64,000 bases of DNA from assembly GCF_025717605.1 (NCBI RefSeq), contig NZ_JAJIRQ010000006.1, positions 68,015-132,014 on the forward strand, in the 5' to 3' direction. Position 1 is the first letter of the stretch. The number at the start of each line of letters is the position of its first letter. The position numbers and the translations under genes were made by a program. The notes under the pieces are model-generated. The model ran no database searches and had not been told where the DNA came from. It was given only the letters and a program-made list of their open reading frames with translations. This DNA comes from Paucibacter sp. TC2R-5 (GTDB taxonomy: Bacteria; Pseudomonadota; Gammaproteobacteria; Burkholderiales; Burkholderiaceae_C). Shown piece by piece: positions 9,908-18,060 of the stretch.

Positions 9908-11140
9908 TCAGTTGGAGTTTTCGCTGGTGATTTGCCAATCGCCGGCTTTGCCCTTGATCAGCGCCAAGGTCTTGTCGTTCTTCATTTTCAAGGCGTCGGC
10001 GCGGTAGTCTTGCTTGAAGCTCGCGGTGGCGGTGTTGCCCTCAAGCTTGACCTGCACATCGCTGAGCACCACCGAAATTTCCTTCTTGCTGGAAATACGC
10101 GCAACCCGGTCCGCTTCCCAGGCCTTGCGGCTGGCGGCCTTGCCCTTGAAATCGGGGGCGTAGGCGGCGAAATAGGCAAACATATCGCGCTTGCTCCAGG
10201 CCGCAGCCCAGGCGTCAACCGCTGTTCGAACTGCTTGGCTGTCGCTGGCCGAGGTGTCGACCTTGGCCGTAGCGGCCGCTGCCGCCGGCTTGGCCGCTGC
10301 AGCAAGGGCAGGAGCAGGGGCTGTGGCGGGTTGGGCCGCTTTGCTTGTGCTACTGGCGTTGGTCGTGCTGGGCGTGTTGGCAGCAACCTTGGCGGGCTGA
10401 CCCGACAGGCTGGACAGCACGGCCGAAGTGAGCGGATCAGCAGGCTTCGCAGATTCAGCGCTGGCTTTTGCCGCCACTGCCGCAGCAGCAGGTGCAGCAG
10501 GGCTCTTGGCAGGAGCAGGGGCAGGCGCCGCAGCGACGGCTGCAGGGCTAGGTGCGGGAGTCGGTTTTGCCGCTGGCGGGCTGGTACGAGCCGGCGCGCC
10601 GGGCTCGAAGACATTCTGGACTGCCGCGATTTTCAGCGGCAGTGCCAGGTCATTCTTGTCCAGTGACAGCGATTTGGCATAGGCTTTTTCGGCCAGGCGC
10701 GCATGGATGTCGCCCAGGTTTTGATAGGCGGTGGCGTAGTCGGGGTTGGCCCTGACCGCTTGCTCCAACGATTGCCTGGCCTTTTCATAGTCGCCCTGGT
10801 TGGCGTAGAGCACGGCCAGATTGTTGTAAGGGCCAGGCATCTCCGGGTTGCTCGCGACCAACTTCTTGAACACCTCGATCGCCTCGGGGTTGCGCCCCAG
10901 CAGGGACAGGGCGATTCCGCGCTGCAAGCGCAGGCGCGCGTCGCCAGGTTTAGCCTTGAGCAAGTCGTCCGCCTTCTTCAAACCCTCGGCAACCTTGCCG
11001 CCGGCCAACATCGCCTGCACATCGGCCACATCATCGGCACGCGCCGAAGCCGACATGCCCAGAGCCAAAGCGCAAGCGAGGCAGATCGGCCCCAAGCTAG
11101 GCCAAGACAATGACTTTGGTGCGATCCGAGCTGTTGACAT
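9908..11140 (-). CDS. Secreted TPR protein with Ala/Pro linker and SnoaL-like C-terminal domain (410 aa)
   Basis: Starts at ATG 11140 with a long signal peptide ending near ...MSASARADD. TPR repeats cover about residues 35-175 (AIEVFKKLVASNPEMPGPYN, NLAVLYANQGDYEKARQSLE and similar), followed by a very Ala/Pro/Lys-rich linker of about 120 residues. The C-terminal domain (about 295-410) reads DAWAAAWSKRDMFAYFAAYA and ends in DWQITSENSN, an NTF2/SnoaL-like fold. Such TPR-NTF2 proteins are periplasmic and often accompany L,D-transpeptidases, but none is adjacent here. A 131-bp gap separates it from the upstream PaaK-like gene. Confidence 0.75.
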   Translation of the reverse strand: MSTARIAPKSLSWPSLGPICLACALALGMSASARADDVADVQAMLAGGKVAEGLKKADDLLKAKPGDARLRLQRGIALSLLGRNPEAIEVFKKLVASNPEMPGPYNNLAVLYANQGDYEKARQSLEQAVRANPDYATAYQNLGDIHARLAEKAYAKSLSLDKNDLALPLKIAAVQNVFEPGAPARTSPPAAKPTPAPSPAAVAAAPAPAPAKSPAAPAAAAVAAKASAESAKPADPLTSAVLSSLSGQPAKVAANTPSTTNASSTSKAAQPATAPAPALAAAAKPAAAAATAKVDTSASDSQAVRTAVDAWAAAWSKRDMFAYFAAYAPDFKGKAASRKAWEADRVARISSKKEISVVLSDVQVKLEGNTATASFKQDYRADALKMKNDKTLALIKGKAGDWQITSENSN

Positions 11141-11271
11141 GTGCGTGGCCTTGAATAGAAAGAAAGTGCGAGAAATGGGATGACTTGGCGCGCCACCTTG
11201 ACGGCGGCGAGCCGCACTATAACGAAGCCGAAAGCCTGCCGAGCGGGGCAAGTGCTGCCAGCCCAAGCAGA

Positions 11272-12546
11272 TTAGGCATAAATGCGCGCATCCTCAATAA
11301 CCCGCCCATCGTTGGGCAGGCTGCCGAGCGCCAGCAACTGCACTTCGGCACGCAGCTTGGTGACTTCGCGCACCACTGCGGCGATGCGTTCACACAGGCC
11401 CTCCTCATCGGCGCCGGCCGCAGACTCGATTCTCAAGCTCATGCGGTCTTGCGCCATCTCACCCTCGACAAGCAAGCGCGCACGCCCCAGGGCAGGAAAG
11501 CGCTGCATGATTTCGGCCACCTGGGCCGCGTGCACAAACATGCCGCGCACCTTGACCGACTGATCGGCGCGGCCCATCCAGCCTCGGATGCGGGTGTTGC
11601 TGCGCCCGGTTGGGCACAGGCCCGGCAGCACCGCGGACAGGTCCCCGGTACCAAAACGTATCAAGGGGTAGTCGGGATTCAAGCTGGTCAACACCAACTC
11701 GCCCACCTCCCCGTCCGGCAAGGGCTCGCCCGTGCCCGGCCTCACGATCTCGACAATCAAGCCCTCGGCCAGCACCAAGCCCTCGCGCGCAGCGGTTTCA
11801 TAGGCAATCAAACCCAGATCGGCGCTGGCGAGGCATTGAAAAGCAGCCACCCCGCGCTCGGCAAACCAATCGCGCAGCGAGGGCGGCAGCGCCTCGCCGC
11901 TGAGCAGCGCGGTCTTCAAGGCGCCGACATCCAAGCCCATGGCGGCCGCCTTCTCCAGCAGGATGCGCAGAAAGCTCGGCGTGCCAGCAAAGGCTTTTGG
12001 CCGCAAATCGGCAATGGCCTGCAGTTGCAACTCGGTATTGCCAACGCCACCCGGGAAGACGGTGCAGCCCAGCGCGTGCGCGCCGCCCTCCATCATTGAG
12101 CCGGCTGGCGTCAGGTGGTAGCTGAAGCTGTTGTGCAGCAAGTCACCGCTGCGCAAGCCGGCCGCAAACAGCGCCCGCGCGGCGCGCCAATAGTCGCTGG
12201 CCTCGCCTTCAGGCTCATAGACGCCGCCGGGCGACTGGAAGACCCGCCGGGCGCCGCGCCGCAGCCCCCAAGCAATCGTTGCATAGCCTCCAAATGGATC
12301 GCTTGCGCGCAGGCGCTGCTGCCGCGCTAACAGCTCGGCCTTGCGGGTAACGGGCAGCTGCGCCAGCGCTGCCCGGCTGTTGATGCCGCGCGCGTCCAGA
12401 CCGGCAAACAGCTCCGAATATGCACCCGCCTGGGCCTGGGCATGCGCGATCTGCTGCGGCAGCGCCGCCATCAGGGCGCGCTCGCGCTCGGCCGGATCAA
12501 GGCACTCCTTGGCGTCGAAGAACAGGCCCGACTGCACGCTGCTCAT
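11272..12546 (-). CDS. PaaK-like AMP-forming CoA ligase (phenylacetate-CoA ligase family, 424 aa)
   Basis: An adenylate-forming enzyme of the short PaaK type: FQSPGGVYEPEGE in the P-loop region, FSYHLTPAGSMMEGGAHALG, PDGEVGELVLTSLNPDYPLI, RFGTGDLSAV and the C-terminal RGWMGRADQSVKVRGMFVHA hinge. It would activate an aryl or other carboxylic acid to its CoA thioester. It is the last gene of the ABC-transporter operon and overlaps the small gene upstream by 4 bp, so uptake and activation appear linked. No paa catabolic genes are nearby, so phenylacetate itself is not assured. Confidence 0.85.
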   Translation of the reverse strand: MSSVQSGLFFDAKECLDPAERERALMAALPQQIAHAQAQAGAYSELFAGLDARGINSRAALAQLPVTRKAELLARQQRLRASDPFGGYATIAWGLRRGARRVFQSPGGVYEPEGEASDYWRAARALFAAGLRSGDLLHNSFSYHLTPAGSMMEGGAHALGCTVFPGGVGNTELQLQAIADLRPKAFAGTPSFLRILLEKAAAMGLDVGALKTALLSGEALPPSLRDWFAERGVAAFQCLASADLGLIAYETAAREGLVLAEGLIVEIVRPGTGEPLPDGEVGELVLTSLNPDYPLIRFGTGDLSAVLPGLCPTGRSNTRIRGWMGRADQSVKVRGMFVHAAQVAEIMQRFPALGRARLLVEGEMAQDRMSLRIESAAGADEEGLCERIAAVVREVTKLRAEVQLLALGSLPNDGRVIEDARIYA

Positions 12547-12842
12547 GGGGTTTCGTCCGTCCAGCGCGCCAGGCGGCGCTTGATTTCGTCTTGCAGCGCC
12601 CGCGCCTCGCTGCTGTTCTTGCAGTCCCGCAAGTCCCAGTCCGGGCTGCGCGCCGGACGCTTGGCCAAGCGGGCATGCAGGATCGAGTCAGCCACGCTCA
12701 GCTCCAGCACGACCTGACCCTGCAGGCTGAACTGGTTGTTGCGCTCGCTCAGCGAGCGGCTGTCGCGCAGCGCTCGCTTGAGTTGTTGCAGCGCCTCGTC
12801 CGGCTTGAAGGCCGGTGGGGCAAAAAATTGTTCGTCGTTCAT
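12543..12842 (-). CDS. Small conserved-looking protein of unknown function (99 aa)
   Basis: Encodes a charged, soluble protein without signal peptide or membrane segment (MNDEQFFAPPAFKPDEALQQ at the N-terminus, ARALQDEIKRRLARWTDE near the end). It is embedded in the transporter/ligase operon between livF and the PaaK-like gene and is ATGA-coupled to the latter, which argues that it is real and works with it. I do not recognise the family. It may be an accessory or regulatory subunit for the ligase, but that is conjecture. Confidence 0.7.
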   Translation of the reverse strand: MNDEQFFAPPAFKPDEALQQLKRALRDSRSLSERNNQFSLQGQVVLELSVADSILHARLAKRPARSPDWDLRDCKNSSEARALQDEIKRRLARWTDETP

Positions 12843-12881
12843 ACAGTCCAGTCCCTACCTTGCCTGCTGCCCAGCCGTGCC

Positions 12882-13694
12882 TCAGGCCAACCAGCGCTTG
12901 CGGCGCTTATAGCTTTTGACATCCTTGAAGCTCTTCCTATCTCCGCCGCCCATGCCCAGGTAGAACTCCTTGACGTCCTCGTTCTCGCTCAACAGCGAGG
13001 CTGCGCCGTCCATCACCACGCGGCCGTTCTCCAGGATGTAACCATAGTCGGCATAACGCAAAGCCATATGAGTGTTTTGCTCGGCCAATAAAAATGTCAC
13101 GCCCTCGCGCTGGTTGAGGTCTTTGACGATCTCGAACACCTCCAGGGCAATCTGCGGGGCCAGCCCCATAGAAGGCTCGTCAAGCAAGACCATCTTGGGC
13201 TTGGCCATCAAAGCGCGGCCAATTGCGCACATCTGCTGCTCGCCGCCCGAGGTGTAAGCGGCTTGGGTGGCCCGGCGGTCTCTCAGCCTTGGAAAGTAGT
13301 TGTAGACCTTCTCCAAGGTCGCCGCCACCGCCGCCTTGCCGTCGCGGCGGGTGTAGGCGCCGGTCAGCAGGTTTTCCTCGATGCTGAGGTGGGCAAAGCA
13401 GTGGCGCCCCTCCATCACCTGGATCACGCCGCGCCCGACCAAGTCGGCCGTCGAGAGCTTGTCGATGCGCTCGCCACGCAGCTCGATAGACCCTTTGGTG
13501 ACGGCGCCGCGCTCGCCGGCCAGCAAATTGGAGACGGCCCGCAGCGTCGTGGTTTTGCCGGCGCCGTTGCCACCCAGCAAAGCCACGACCGAGCCTTCTC
13601 TGACCTGCAGCGACACGCCCTTGAGCACCAAGATCACATGGTTGTAGATGACCTCGATGCCGTTAACGTTCAGCAAGATGTCCGAATTGCTCAC
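12882..13694 (-). CDS. Branched-chain-amino-acid-type ABC transporter ATP-binding protein (LivF-like), GTG start
   Basis: A 270-residue ABC ATPase with Walker A LLGGNGAGKTTT, signature YTSGGEQQMCAIGRAL and Walker B KMVLLDEPSMGLAP, of the LivF class. The start is GTG at 13694 (MSNSDILLNVNG); no ATG lies at a sensible place. The C-terminus has an unusual basic tail (KSYKRRKRWLA). It powers uptake with LivG, LivH and LivM encoded upstream. In view of the flanking CoA ligases, the substrate is likely an organic acid, not a branched-chain amino acid. Confidence 0.92.
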   Translation of the reverse strand: MSNSDILLNVNGIEVIYNHVILVLKGVSLQVREGSVVALLGGNGAGKTTTLRAVSNLLAGERGAVTKGSIELRGERIDKLSTADLVGRGVIQVMEGRHCFAHLSIEENLLTGAYTRRDGKAAVAATLEKVYNYFPRLRDRRATQAAYTSGGEQQMCAIGRALMAKPKMVLLDEPSMGLAPQIALEVFEIVKDLNQREGVTFLLAEQNTHMALRYADYGYILENGRVVMDGAASLLSENEDVKEFYLGMGGGDRKSFKDVKSYKRRKRWLA

Positions 13695-13713
13695 GCTAAG
13701 CCCCCGTTCGCTA

Positions 13714-15018
13714 TCAAGACTGGCAGTCTTCGGGTGTTCTGCGCGTGAGCTTTTTGTCCGCCGCGTATTTGTCGGCGGTCGCCCTGACCATGGGCTTGAT
13801 CAGGCTGTCGTCGGCCTGATACCAGTCGGAGCTGAATTTCCATTGCTTGCCGTCCCAGCTGTGCACGCGCGCCCAGCTTGAACCCATGTGATCGACACAA
13901 GAGGTCGACACCGGCCGCATCACACCGGCCAGGCCCAGTGCGTCGAGCTTTTTCTGGTCCAGGGCCAGATTCTCCAGGCCCCAACGGACCTGCTCGCCGT
14001 CCATATGCTTGCCCTTGCCGAAGCGTTCTTGCGCACGCTTGACGCCCTCCACGCCAAGCATCGCCGACAGCAGGCCACGCATATAGAGCACCTGCCCGAC
14101 TTCCTCCTTAGGCCCTGTGCCCTGCCCCTTGGCGTGCAGCTCCTTGAGCACATCCTGCACAACCTTGGCATTCGGCTCGGCGCCATGCTGGATGGTGACC
14201 GCGCTATAGCCCTTGGCGCCGTCACCGACATCCTTGACATCGGGCTCGGCGCCGGCCCACCAGACGCCATACATCTTCTCGCGCGGGTAGCCGGTCGCCT
14301 GCGCCTCCTTCAAGGCGGTCGAGTTCATCACGCCCCAGCCCCACAGCAAGGTGTAGTCGGGCTTGCTCTGGCGCACCTGCAGCCAAGTGGCTTTTTGCTC
14401 AACCCCGGGTGCGGTCACGGGCAGCAGTTGCAGCTCGAAACCATGCATCTTGGCGCGCTCCTGCAGCAGCGGGATAGGCTCTTTGCCGTAGGGGCTGTCG
14501 TGATAGACCAGTGCGATCTTCTTGCCCTTGAGCTTGTCCCAGCCGCCTTCCTTCTTGGCGATGTGCTGCAGCAGCACATCGGCCGCCACCCAGTAGGTGC
14601 CCAAGAGCGGGAAGTTCCATTTGAAAACGCCGCCATCGGCCGACTCGCTGCGGCCATAGCCGGCGGTGATCAAGGGGATTTTGTCGCCGGGCGCTTTCTC
14701 GGTCAGCGCGAAAGTGGCGCCAGTGGAGAGCGGCTGGAACAAGGTAGCACCCTTGCCCTTCAAGCGCTCATAGCATTCGACCGAGCGGTCGGTGGCGTAG
14801 CCGGTTTCGCATTCCTCAAACGTGATCTTGACGCCGTTCATGCCGCCGCGCGCATTGACCAGCTTCAGATAGTCCACATAGCCGTTGGCCCAAGGCGTGC
14901 CATTGGGCGCGTAGGCGCCGGTGCGGTAGACCAGCACCGGGAAAAATTGCTCGGTGGCGGCCAAGGCAGGCAGGCCAAGCAGCAAGCTGGTAACAAAAGC
15001 AATCGATTTCAGTTTCAT
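13714..15018 (-). CDS. ABC transporter periplasmic substrate-binding protein (LivK-like, 434 aa)
   Basis: A signal peptide (MKLKSIAFVTSLLLGLPALA) is followed by a periplasmic binding protein type-1 fold: YRTGAYAPNGTPWANGYVDY, LVNARGGMNGVKITFEECET, and KIALVYHDSPYGKEPIPLLQ. It captures the substrate in the periplasm for the adjacent LivHMGF-like transporter. The cleft residues typical of leucine binding are not obvious, consistent with another ligand such as an aromatic or aliphatic carboxylate. It lies between livM and livF in the operon. Confidence 0.9.
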   Translation of the reverse strand: MKLKSIAFVTSLLLGLPALAATEQFFPVLVYRTGAYAPNGTPWANGYVDYLKLVNARGGMNGVKITFEECETGYATDRSVECYERLKGKGATLFQPLSTGATFALTEKAPGDKIPLITAGYGRSESADGGVFKWNFPLLGTYWVAADVLLQHIAKKEGGWDKLKGKKIALVYHDSPYGKEPIPLLQERAKMHGFELQLLPVTAPGVEQKATWLQVRQSKPDYTLLWGWGVMNSTALKEAQATGYPREKMYGVWWAGAEPDVKDVGDGAKGYSAVTIQHGAEPNAKVVQDVLKELHAKGQGTGPKEEVGQVLYMRGLLSAMLGVEGVKRAQERFGKGKHMDGEQVRWGLENLALDQKKLDALGLAGVMRPVSTSCVDHMGSSWARVHSWDGKQWKFSSDWYQADDSLIKPMVRATADKYAADKKLTRRTPEDCQS

Positions 15019-15081
15019 GTTTTTCGTCTCCGTGATTACAAGGGCTGATCAATGAAAATTCAATGCGGCATCAATGAGGAA

Positions 15082-16146
15082 TCAATGAGGAAAGGGCCAC
15101 AGGCGCAACTTCTCTTTGGCGGTGGACCACAGGCGCGCGATACCGTGTGGTTCAACAATCAGGAAGAACACAATCAATGCGCCGAAGATCATGAACTCCA
15201 GATGAGAGGCGGTCTCGGTCTGCATCGGGATGCCGAACCAATGCGGGATCTGCCCCAAGACGATGGGCAAGATGATGATGAAGGCGGCGCCAAAAAAGCT
15301 GCCCATCACCGAACCCAGGCCGCCAATGATGACCATGAACAAGAGCTGAAACGAGCGGTCGATCGAGAATGCCGCCGGCTCCCAGCTGCTCAGGTGCACA
15401 AAGCCCCACAAGGCGCCAGCCACGCCGACGATGAAGCTGCTGACGGCGAAGGCGCTCAGCTTGGCGTACACAGGCCGTATGCCGATCACCGCGGCGGCCA
15501 CGTCCATATCGCGCATCGCCATCCATTCCCGGCCAATCGCGGACCGCACCAGGTTCTTGGTCAAGAGCGCAAAGACCAGCACAAAGCCCAGACAGAACAA
15601 ATACTTTTGCACCGGCGACTCGATGCTACAACCCAGCAATTGCAGGCCGGACACCGACACATTGCCGGACGGCGAGTCATTCGTGAACCACTTGATGCGC
15701 AAAAACGCCCAGTCGCAAAAAAACTGCGCCGCCAGCGTTGCCACCGCCAGATACAGGCCTTTGATGCGCAGCGAGGGAATGCCGAACAGCACGCCGACCA
15801 AGGTGGAACACAGCCCGCCCAGGAGCAGCGAAGCAATCAAGGGCATGCCCTCGATGCGCACATGAAAGTTATAGGCCGCATAAGCCCCGACCGCCATGAA
15901 GGCGCCGGTGCCCAAGGAGATTTGCCCGCAATAGCCAACCAGCACATTCAGCCCCAAGGCCGCCAGCGACAGAATCAAAAAAGGAATCAAGATGGCGCGG
16001 AACAAATACTCGGACGCAAACAGCGGCACACCAACGAGGGCGATCAGCAAGAGCAAGGCCATAGCGATCTGGTCCTGCCGAATCGGGAAGATCTGGCCGT
16101 CGGCGCGATAGCTGGTTTTGAACTGGCCGTTTTCTCTGTAGAACAT
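15082..16146 (-). CDS. Branched-chain-amino-acid-type ABC permease (LivM-like, 354 aa)
   Basis: A polytopic membrane protein with about 9-10 hydrophobic segments and the LivM signature region ALGLNVLVGYCGQISLGTGA. The EAA-like loop REWMAMRDMDVAAAVIGIRP precedes the final segments FIVGVAGALWGFV and FQLLFMVIIGGLGSVMGSFF. It forms the transport channel with the LivH-like permease encoded just upstream. A roughly 30-residue hydrophilic N-terminus precedes the first membrane segment. Confidence 0.92.
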   Translation of the reverse strand: MFYRENGQFKTSYRADGQIFPIRQDQIAMALLLLIALVGVPLFASEYLFRAILIPFLILSLAALGLNVLVGYCGQISLGTGAFMAVGAYAAYNFHVRIEGMPLIASLLLGGLCSTLVGVLFGIPSLRIKGLYLAVATLAAQFFCDWAFLRIKWFTNDSPSGNVSVSGLQLLGCSIESPVQKYLFCLGFVLVFALLTKNLVRSAIGREWMAMRDMDVAAAVIGIRPVYAKLSAFAVSSFIVGVAGALWGFVHLSSWEPAAFSIDRSFQLLFMVIIGGLGSVMGSFFGAAFIIILPIVLGQIPHWFGIPMQTETASHLEFMIFGALIVFFLIVEPHGIARLWSTAKEKLRLWPFPH

Positions 16147-16231
16147 GTATTTATTTAACCTCGATGATCTTCTGACTCCGGCCGCTCACTGCGTTCGCTT
16201 AACTTTGCCGCGCAAAGTTAGCCTGCGCCGA

Positions 16232-16268
16232 AAGATCATTGACCGCGCTACACGCGGTCAATGATCTT
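16232..16268. repeat. 16-bp perfect hairpin with the livH stop codon in its loop
   Basis: Arms 16232-16247 and 16253-16268 are perfectly complementary around a 5-nt loop (16248-16252). On the minus (coding) strand the first arm is the final codons of livH (encoding KIIDR), the TAG stop lies in the loop, and the second arm is 3'-untranslated sequence. A smaller inverted repeat (AACTTTG / CAAAGTT) is near 16201-16219. No T-run follows, so differential mRNA stability inside the operon is more likely than termination. Confidence 0.8.
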
Positions 16269-17177
16269 CTCGCCGAACATCCCCTGTGGCCTGAACAGCA
16301 AGAACAGCAGCGCCAGCACATAGGCAAACCAGATCTCGATGCCGCCGCCCAGCAGCGGGCCGATATAGACCTCGCTCAGCTTCTCGCCCACCCCGATCAC
16401 CAAGCCGCCGATGATGGCGCCGGGCACCGAGGTCAGCCCGCCCAGAATCACCACCGGCAAGGCCTTCAGCGCCACCAGCGAGAGCGAAAACTGCACGCCT
16501 AGCTTACTGCCCCAGATGACCCCGGCCACCAGGGCCACAAAGCCGGCCACGCTCCAGACGATGACCCAGATGGTGGACAGCGGAATGCCTATCGACTGCG
16601 CCGCCTGATGATCATCGGCCACCGCGCGCAAGGCGCGGCCGGTCGCCGTCTTCTGGAAAAACAGCGCCAGCAGGGCCACCATCAAGGCAGCGATCAAGGC
16701 GGCATAAAGATCTTCCTTATTGACCAGCAGCCCGCCCTCGAAAGTCTTCTCAAACAAGAAAATCGGGTCCTTGGGCATGCCGACATCGATCTTGTAGATA
16801 TCCGAGCCAAACAACGATTGACCCAGGCCTTCGAGGAAATAGGTCACCCCCAAGGTCGCCATCAAGAGCGTGATGCCCTCTTGATTGACCAGATGGCGCA
16901 GTACCAGGCGCTCAATGCCCCAGGCCAAGCCAATCATCAGCAGGAAGGCCAGGCCAAAAGCCAGCGCATTGACAGCAACGGGGTGGCTGAGGCCCGTGAG
17001 CCCGGGAACCCATTCGGCAAAACGCGCCATCGCCAGGGCGGCGAACAGCACCATCGCCCCTTGGGCGAAATTGAACACGCCGCTGGCCTTGTAGATCAAG
17101 ACAAAACCCAAGGCGATCAGCGAATAAAGCATGCCGGTCATCAGGCCGCCGAAGAGTATTTCAAGAAATGCACCCAT
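16248..17177 (-). CDS. Branched-chain-amino-acid-type ABC permease (LivH-like, 309 aa)
   Basis: A hydrophobic permease with the LivH N-terminus LFGGLMTGMLYSLIALGFVL, YKASGVFNFAQGAM, the cytoplasmic loop TATGRALRAVADDHQAAQSI, and LPVVILGGLTSVPGAIIGGL. It pairs with LivM in the inner membrane. It ends in a strong hairpin that covers its stop codon. The gene lies 9 bp downstream of livG, so the operon is tightly packed here. Confidence 0.93.
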   Translation of the reverse strand: MGAFLEILFGGLMTGMLYSLIALGFVLIYKASGVFNFAQGAMVLFAALAMARFAEWVPGLTGLSHPVAVNALAFGLAFLLMIGLAWGIERLVLRHLVNQEGITLLMATLGVTYFLEGLGQSLFGSDIYKIDVGMPKDPIFLFEKTFEGGLLVNKEDLYAALIAALMVALLALFFQKTATGRALRAVADDHQAAQSIGIPLSTIWVIVWSVAGFVALVAGVIWGSKLGVQFSLSLVALKALPVVILGGLTSVPGAIIGGLVIGVGEKLSEVYIGPLLGGGIEIWFAYVLALLFLLFRPQGMFGEKIIDRV

Positions 17178-17186
17178 CGGTCGCTT

Positions 17187-17972
17187 TCAGTGGCTGGTGC
17201 CGAGATAGGCACTGATGACGTCTTCATTACGTCTTACTTCAGCGGGCGTGCCGTCGCCAATCTTCTTGCCGTAATCCAAGACCACGACACGGTCAGAAAT
17301 GTCCATCACCACGCCCATATCGTGCTCGATCAACACAATCGTGCAGCCGAACTCGTCATTGACGTCGAGGATGAAGCGGCACATATCCTGCTTCTCCTCG
17401 ACATTCATGCCAGCCATAGGCTCGTCCAAGAGCAAAACCTGCGGCTCCATCGCCAAGGCACGCCCCAGGTCGACACGTTTTTGCAGGCCGTAAGAGAGCC
17501 GCCCAACAGGCGTCTTGCGGTAGGCCTGAATCTCCAGAAAGTCGATGATGCGTTCGACCTTTTCGCGCTGCTCGTTCTCCTCGCGCTCGGCCGCCCCCCA
17601 TCTGAGCGCCTGCCAGAGCAGATTGCGCTTCATGTGCAGGCTGCGCCCGGTCATGATGTTGTCCAGCACGCTCATGCCCTTGAACAGGGCCAGATTCTGA
17701 AAGGTGCGCGCCACGCCCATCTCGGCCACCTGGCGTGAATTCATATGCTTGAAATGCTGGCCGCGCAAGGTAATTTCGCCTTGCTGCGGCTGATAGACGC
17801 CGTTGATGCAGTTCAGCATCGAGCTTTTTCCCGCGCCGTTGGGGCCGATGATGGCGCGGATTTCATGCTCGCGCACATCAAAGCTGATGTCGGTAAGCGC
17901 CTTCACGCCGCCGAAGGCGAGCGAGATGTTCTTGACCTCGAGGATGATGTCGCCGATCTTCTTGCTGCTCAT
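17187..17972 (-). CDS. Branched-chain-amino-acid-type ABC transporter ATP-binding protein (LivG-like, 261 aa)
   Basis: ATG 17972 gives MSSKKIGDIILEVKNISLAF. Walker A is IIGPNGAGKSSMLN, the signature LSYGLQKRVDLGRAL departs from the usual LSGGQ by having SYG, and Walker B is VLLLDEPMAGMN, which is typical of LivG/BraF proteins in acyl-CoA-synthetase-linked operons. It energises import with LivF. The 88 bp to the upstream synthetase gene contain GC-rich inverted repeats. Confidence 0.92.
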   Translation of the reverse strand: MSSKKIGDIILEVKNISLAFGGVKALTDISFDVREHEIRAIIGPNGAGKSSMLNCINGVYQPQQGEITLRGQHFKHMNSRQVAEMGVARTFQNLALFKGMSVLDNIMTGRSLHMKRNLLWQALRWGAAEREENEQREKVERIIDFLEIQAYRKTPVGRLSYGLQKRVDLGRALAMEPQVLLLDEPMAGMNVEEKQDMCRFILDVNDEFGCTIVLIEHDMGVVMDISDRVVVLDYGKKIGDGTPAEVRRNEDVISAYLGTSH

Positions 17973-18060
17973 ATCAACGTCCGCCGGGCCGCCCCAAGGG
18001 CGTTGAGCGCCCCCTCGGGAGGCTGAGAAGCGGCGAAGCCGCAAACGTGGGGGCAAACAT

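Noticed and set aside
10190-10620. Low-complexity repeat tract
   Set aside because: It encodes the Ala/Pro/Lys linker of the TPR protein rather than a separate repeat element.
13888-15048. Plus-strand open frame of 386 codons
   Set aside because: Lies antisense to the LivK-like gene; its translation is rich in His/Arg/Gln/Leu without domains, as expected for the opposite strand of GC-rich coding DNA.
15052-16158. Plus-strand open frame of 368 codons
   Set aside because: Antisense to livM; His/Gln/Arg-rich and unlike any protein family.
16608-17738. Plus-strand open frame of 376 codons
   Set aside because: Antisense to livH and livG; composition shows it is a shadow frame.
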